A stretch of DNA of 64,000 nucleotides from GAS368 sp965227745 (GTDB taxonomy: Bacteria > Verrucomicrobiota > Verrucomicrobiia > Opitutales > Opitutaceae). Positions 60,022-64,000 of the stretch are shown here, in pieces. The stretch spans positions 1,984,001-2,048,000 of the forward strand of contig OZ245769.1 in the NCBI GenBank assembly GCA_965227745.1, written 5' to 3'. The notes beneath the pieces were generated by a model. It was not told the origin of the DNA, searched no databases, and saw only the letters and a program-made list of their open reading frames with translations. Position 1 is the stretch's first letter. The number at the start of each line of letters is the position of its first letter. The position numbers were made by a program, and so were the translations under genes.

Positions 60022-61365
60022 TTAGAAAAACTCCGGATGATCGGCGCGAAGTTTCTTCTCCAATTCCGCAACCGGAGCGAACGAAGGGTGATCTTTGGCG
60101 AGACGGCGCCCCGCGTCCCAACAGCGCCACGCGGTCGGCAGGTCCTGAAGTTCATAGTAAATATCTCCCAGATCAGCCCACCCTCCGATTAAAAACGGCG
60201 TTTCCCGAAGGGTATCGATGAGAAGTTTTTTCGCTTGGCTATCTTGCCCGGCGGCGAACAGATGCCGCGCTTCGTAAAATTTCAGCACTTCGAGCCCGGA
60301 CTTCGCCTGGTTGCGCAATGAGTGCATCGTATCAGCCGCCTTTGAAGCGGCGGCTTTGGTTTCGGCATTAATGGCGCCGAGGAAGCGCTGCACGTCCTGC
60401 TCGCGTCGCAGCGACGCCAGCAAGGCCGACCGCTCCTCCGTGCGGGAGGCACCGGTGCAAAGACTGTAGTCGATCTCGAGCAACACCGCTTCGAAGGGCT
60501 TGTCGGCCTTGAGTCGGGCGCGCGAGGCACCGAGCAGAGCCTCACATTTGGCGGTGAAACTCTCCGGCGTAAGCGCGTCGGCCCGGTCCATCGCCTCGGA
60601 GGCATCGTAAGTGACTTTGGTCAGGCCTGCTTCCGCCGCGTTAAGGTCGAAGGCGCGCTGAACCGAGTCACTTGTTTTGAGCGAGTAATGAAGATGCTCG
60701 TTGTAGAGGTAGGTATGAAATTCGCGAGGAACCTCTTTTCGCGCTAGCAGCGCCTTGATAATATCCGGGTGCTGCGGTCGCGAATAGCGCAGGAACCGGA
60801 CGAACCACGTCACTTCGTCATCGTGCAAAGGGTGCCCGTCCGGACTGGCGGAAAAGAGGGACTTCCCCTCGTAGGAAAAATCCATCCTCGCCGAATCTGT
60901 GACGGCGAGAGGCTTTGACTGCGGCATGCGCATCGAAAACTGATGCTCCAGCCAAACCACTTCGAGCGGACTTAAGTCACGCTTACCCAGTTCAGGTGCT
61001 TTCAGAAACGCAGGGCGGTTGCGGAGTTGGTTCGCGCGAAACGCCGCCTCAGAGTACAAGGAAACGTCGGTGTAGGTTTTATTTTGCCGGAAAATGCGAA
61101 CGATTCGGGCCGCCTTGAAATCAACATACATCTCCAAGTCGGGGCTGATCATGGTGACGTAATCAGGCCCCAGCACGGCCGTTACCTCGTACTTTTTCGG
61201 GGCAGGCGCGGCGGGGGGCTTGGAGGCTTTGGCGGAGTTGGGGCCGAGGCGCGGCTCGACGGTGCGTTCGACATCGAACACCAAGCGCAAATCCGCGCGC
61301 GCTGACGACAGAGCAGAGGCGAACACGATCGAAGCCAATAAGGCCCGAAGAGAGAAAGGACGCAT
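60022..61365 (-). CDS. Secreted hypothetical protein with C-terminal TPR-like helices
   Basis: The 447-residue product begins with a signal peptide (MRPFSLRALLASIVFASALS, likely cut after ARA). Residues 25-120 are beta-rich (DLRLVFDVERTVEPR, AVLGPDYVTMISPDLEMYVDF). The C-terminal third is helical; LFAAGQDSQAKKLLIDTLRE and GGWADLGDIYYELQDLPTAW look like TPR units. I recognise no named family. It converges with the aminotransferase gene and is followed by the M28 peptidase on the same strand, 48 bp apart. It may be a periplasmic adaptor. Confidence 0.75.
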   Translation of the reverse strand: MRPFSLRALLASIVFASALSSARADLRLVFDVERTVEPRLGPNSAKASKPPAAPAPKKYEVTAVLGPDYVTMISPDLEMYVDFKAARIVRIFRQNKTYTDVSLYSEAAFRANQLRNRPAFLKAPELGKRDLSPLEVVWLEHQFSMRMPQSKPLAVTDSARMDFSYEGKSLFSASPDGHPLHDDEVTWFVRFLRYSRPQHPDIIKALLARKEVPREFHTYLYNEHLHYSLKTSDSVQRAFDLNAAEAGLTKVTYDASEAMDRADALTPESFTAKCEALLGASRARLKADKPFEAVLLEIDYSLCTGASRTEERSALLASLRREQDVQRFLGAINAETKAAASKAADTMHSLRNQAKSGLEVLKFYEARHLFAAGQDSQAKKLLIDTLRETPFLIGGWADLGDIYYELQDLPTAWRCWDAGRRLAKDHPSFAPVAELEKKLRADHPEFF

Positions 61366-61413
61366 GAATAACGGTGGCCGACTTAAAGCTGAAAGGACGG
61401 TCTTCGGCGGTGC

Positions 61414-63087
61414 TTACTTTTTCAGCATCGCATCCCGCTTCGCTTTGAACTCGGTGCCGGGTTTCCACTCGGGCCACTGGGGGCTGTTGGCGACTTCGAA
61501 GCCGATGGCGTAGAAGAGGCGGGCGTCGGCGGCGGCGCCTTCGAAGTCCCACCAGGGTTCGATCTGGTCGGAGACTTTGTGGTAATCATTCGCGGTGTAG
61601 GCTTCGCGCTTTTCGCGGCCGTAGCCGGCGGGTTTGCCGATGATGTCGACGCCGTAGTGCGTGTAAAAGGCGGGCACGCCCTGCTTCGCGAATTCGAAGT
61701 GATCGCTGCGGTAGAAAAAGCCTTTTTCCGGCTCGGTGTCAGGCGTAAGGGTGCGGCCGGATTTTTTCAAAATGGCGGCGGCGATATCGTCGAGGGTGGA
61801 GTTGCCGTAGCCGATGACCTCGATGTCGCGGGAGGGGCCGATGAATTGCGCGCCGTCGATGTTAATATTGGCGACGGTCTTCGCGAGCGGGTACAGCGGC
61901 GTGGTCGCGTAGTGGCGCGCGCCGAGGAGGCCCTTTTCCTCCCCAGTGACGGCGAGGAAGAGCACGCTGCGCTTCGGGCGCGCGGCGGCGGGGAGCGAGG
62001 CAAAGGCTTGCGCTTCCTCGACGAGGAGGGCGGTGCCGGAGGCGTTGTCGTGCGCGCCGTTGAAGATCTGATCACCTTTGAGCTTGGGGTCACGGCCGAG
62101 GTGGTCCCAGTGGGCGGTGTAGATCACGTACTCGTCGCGGTGCGCGGGATCGGAGCCCTCGAGTTTCGCGATGACGTTTTTCGAGGCCACTTCGCGCGTG
62201 GTTTGTGCGACGGTGAAATTCGCCTTGGCCGCGATCGGCACGGGCTTGAAGGCCTTGGTCGCGGCGGCGGCCTTGAGTTTGTCGAAATCCTCGCCGCCGG
62301 CGGTGAGGAGCCTCTTGGCGACGTCGAGCGTGACCCAACCCTCGACGGCGACGCGGCTCGCGTTTTTGTCGGGCGTGACAAGGTCGAAATTTTCGCGGCC
62401 CCAACTGCCGCCAACAACGGCAAAGGGATAACCGGCCGGTCCGGTCTCGTGGATGATGATGCAGGCGGCCGCGCCCTTGGCGGAAGCAATCTCGTACTTG
62501 TAGGTCCAGCGACCGTAGTAGGTCATCGCCTTGCCCTTAAACATCGTCTCGTCGGGCTTGCCGTCGGCGCGCGTGACGGCGGGATCGTTGATGAGCATGA
62601 GCACGGTCTTGCCGCGCACATCGACGCCTTTGTAGTCGTCCCAGCCGTACTCGGGGGCCTCGACGCCGTAGCCGACGAAAACGACATCGGAGTTTTTTAC
62701 TTCCACGCTCGGCTGCACGCGGCGGGAGAGGGCGACATACTCGGTCATGCTCTCCGGCGAGATCGTCTTGCCGCCGGCGTTGAAGGACGCGGTGGCCTTG
62801 GACGTGATGCCGACCATCGGCACATCCTGCACCCAGGTGCCGTTGGGATTGCCGGGCTGCAGGCCGAGCTTTTTGAACTCGGCGGTGAGATAGGCGACGG
62901 TCTTTTCCTCACCGGGAGTCGCGGGAGCGCGGCCCTCGAATTCATCGGAGGCGAGCACGGTGGTGCGGGCTTTGAGGCTGGCGGCGGAGATATTGGGGAC
63001 GGGCTCAGCGGCGGAGGCGACGGCGGCAAAGCCGAGCGTCAAGGCAAGCGAAGAGGCCGAGAGGTAAGAAGCACGGAGGAATCTCAT
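61414..63087 (-). CDS. M28-family aminopeptidase/metallopeptidase, exported
   Basis: The ATG giving MRFLRASYLSASSLALTLGF starts a signal peptide; 35 upstream in-frame residues are rejected. The 557-residue zinc peptidase has a PA-type insert (about residues 140-270, GPAGYPFAVVGGSWGRENFD). The M28 metal motifs are TAHWDHLGRDPK, NGAHDNASGTALLVEEAQ, TGEEKGLLGARHY and YRSDHFEFAKQGVPAFYTHYG. It likely releases N-terminal residues or amino-acid conjugates from peptides. With the M1 enzyme at 42843 it is the second exported peptidase in the window. Confidence 0.92.
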   Translation of the reverse strand: MRFLRASYLSASSLALTLGFAAVASAAEPVPNISAASLKARTTVLASDEFEGRAPATPGEEKTVAYLTAEFKKLGLQPGNPNGTWVQDVPMVGITSKATASFNAGGKTISPESMTEYVALSRRVQPSVEVKNSDVVFVGYGVEAPEYGWDDYKGVDVRGKTVLMLINDPAVTRADGKPDETMFKGKAMTYYGRWTYKYEIASAKGAAACIIIHETGPAGYPFAVVGGSWGRENFDLVTPDKNASRVAVEGWVTLDVAKRLLTAGGEDFDKLKAAAATKAFKPVPIAAKANFTVAQTTREVASKNVIAKLEGSDPAHRDEYVIYTAHWDHLGRDPKLKGDQIFNGAHDNASGTALLVEEAQAFASLPAAARPKRSVLFLAVTGEEKGLLGARHYATTPLYPLAKTVANINIDGAQFIGPSRDIEVIGYGNSTLDDIAAAILKKSGRTLTPDTEPEKGFFYRSDHFEFAKQGVPAFYTHYGVDIIGKPAGYGREKREAYTANDYHKVSDQIEPWWDFEGAAADARLFYAIGFEVANSPQWPEWKPGTEFKAKRDAMLKK

Positions 63088-63525
63088 GCGTGAGAGCGTT
63101 GGACGGGCGGGAAAAATGGCAATGCTCTGTGTGACAAGGGCGAGACGGCTCACCCAAGCCACGAGGAAATGAATTGAACCACAGATGGACACAGATGAAC
63201 ACGGATACAGAGGGGTCGGTGGGCGTCGTCAAACGACGTCCTTGCGCCGGAACTACTTTGGGAAAGGCAGGTAGTCACAGAGGGCACGGAGGAGGCACAG
63301 AGATCACGGAGGACGAGCCGCAGGGCCTGGTTGGATTTACGCGCCCGGGTTTGAACTTTGTCACTCCTGCTGGATCCCTCGCTGCGCTCAGGATGACAAG
63401 GGGTAAGTCGGAATTCTCAACGAGCTTCGCAGCTGACAGAGGCCATCTCACCTTCTGACCGAGCTAATCGCGATTTCGCCGTCTCCCTTGCAACGCGCCC
63501 GGGAAGCGTTTCACTCGACAACTCC
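63088..63525. other. 438-bp gap of interspersed repeats
   Basis: No gene is supported here. Three repeat-like blocks occur: 63177-63213 (ACAGATGGACACAGATGAAC type), 63274-63315 (CACAGAGGGCACGGAGGAGG type) and 63359-63400 (an inverted repeat with TGTCACTCCTG and CAGGATGACA arms around GATCCCTCGCTGCGCT). They have the look of verrucomicrobial intergenic repeats; I recall similar ones but cannot search. The ABC-ATPase promoter probably lies near 63480. Confidence 0.6.
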
Positions 63526-64000
63526 ATGATCGAAGTCTCCCAGCTCACGCGCGTCTTCCGTACCTATAAGAAAGCCCCCGGCTTTTGGGGTGGCGTGAAG
63601 GGCTTGTTCAAGCGCGAGTTTGAAGAGACGGCCGCGGCCAAGGACATCACGTTCAAGATCGCCGAGGGCGAATTCGTCGGCTTCCTCGGACCCAACGGCG
63701 CGGGCAAGACCACGACGCTTAAGATGCTGTCCGGCCTGATCTATCCGACGAGCGGCACGGCGCGCGTCGCGGGCTTCGATCCCACCAAGCGTGAGAATGC
63801 GTACCGCCGCATCTTCGCCCTCGTGCTCGGCCAGAAAAATCAACTGTGGTGGGACCTCCCGGCCATGGAGTCGTTCAACCTCCTGCGCGCGATCTACGCT
63901 ATCCCGCCCGACCAGTTCAAGGCGACGCTCGACGAGCTCGTCGACCTCCTCGCCATCCGGGAAAAACTCAATGTGATGGTCCGCGAGCTGTCGCTCGGCG
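63526..64000 (+). CDS. ABC-transporter ATP-binding protein, 3'-truncated
   Basis: The frame runs off the window edge after 158 residues. FLGPNGAGKTTTLKMLSG is the Walker A region, ALVLGQKNQLWWDLPAMES contains the Q-loop, and VRELSLGE near the end is the beginning of the signature motif. The insert KAPGFWGGVKGLFKREFEET before the core and the LWWDLP segment fit the COG4586-type ATPases of ABC-2 exporters. A cognate permease would be expected just downstream of the window. Confidence 0.88.
   Translation, partial: MIEVSQLTRVFRTYKKAPGFWGGVKGLFKREFEETAAAKDITFKIAEGEFVGFLGPNGAGKTTTLKMLSGLIYPTSGTARVAGFDPTKRENAYRRIFALVLGQKNQLWWDLPAMESFNLLRAIYAIPPDQFKATLDELVDLLAIREKLNVMVRELSLG

Noticed and set aside
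63174..63458. A 94-residue frame in the 63-kb repeat gap
   Set aside because: It is a translation of the CACAGA-type repeats and the GGATCC inverted repeat with no coding signature.
1..64000. tRNA, rRNA, transposase or prophage genes
   Set aside because: Reading both strands gave no tRNA cloverleaf, rRNA-like stretch, integrase, transposase or phage protein.

Overview
The window looks like chromosomal DNA from a GC-rich verrucomicrobium, most probably of the Opitutaceae. The evidence is convergent. There are two PVC-type cytochrome proteins of the ThuA/beta-propeller/heme kind. A roughly 130-residue C-terminal module is repeated in large secreted proteins. Many enzymes are exported, one permease is of the ADOP type, and the intergenic DNA carries short interspersed repeats of kinds I associate with this phylum (from memory, not searched). 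I see no rRNA or tRNA gene, CRISPR array, transposase, prophage or origin. Few genes have a clear Shine-Dalgarno sequence, so several start choices rest on signal peptides and family alignment.

Layout. 1-5.7 kb: two large secreted proteins (a truncated CAP-domain protein and a BNR/Ig/delta-60 protein) that share the C-terminal module. 5.9-7.7 kb: mannose-1-phosphate guanylyltransferase and an ER-type signal-peptidase-like protein. 8-15.1 kb: an MDR oxidoreductase, rluE, an orphan ADOP permease, a nitroreductase, an old-yellow-enzyme and an SDR. 15.2-22.5 kb: a tripartite RND efflux system (outer-membrane factor, HAE1 pump, adaptor) with its TetR regulator; matching 19-bp operator-like sites lie before tetR and before the efflux genes. 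22.7-26.9 kb: a small GNAT protein and a PaoABC-type molybdenum hydroxylase operon. 27-31.7 kb: a tiny membrane protein, an orphan pseudopilin, murJ with a bile-acid-symporter-family gene overlapping it by 3 bp, and a lipoprotein.

31.8-36.8 kb is a housekeeping cluster: ptsI and ispE on the minus strand, then pyrF, ispD and ispF on the plus strand, so three MEP-pathway genes sit together. 36.8-45.5 kb holds a hypothetical membrane protein, three consecutive OppA-like peptide-binding lipoproteins with no permease genes, and an exported M1 aminopeptidase, which together suggest peptide scavenging. 45.7-58.7 kb holds a Gfo/Idh/MocA oxidoreductase beside a PVC cytochrome carrying a CBM-like domain, a XylR-like regulator, a fourth OppA-like protein, an orphan GAF histidine kinase and a second, larger ThuA/PVC cytochrome. 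This suggests extracytoplasmic sugar oxidation, but that is inference. 58.8-64 kb has an exported HisC-like aminotransferase, a secreted hypothetical protein, an M28 peptidase and the start of an ABC-transporter ATPase cut by the window end.

The most notable points are the exported PLP aminotransferase, the insertion of two copies of a 25-bp interspersed repeat into a lipoprotein signal-peptide region, the two differently elaborated ThuA/PVC cytochromes, the paired TetR operator candidates, and several unassigned repeat families. No single locus can be shown from sequence alone to be a new defence or mobile system.
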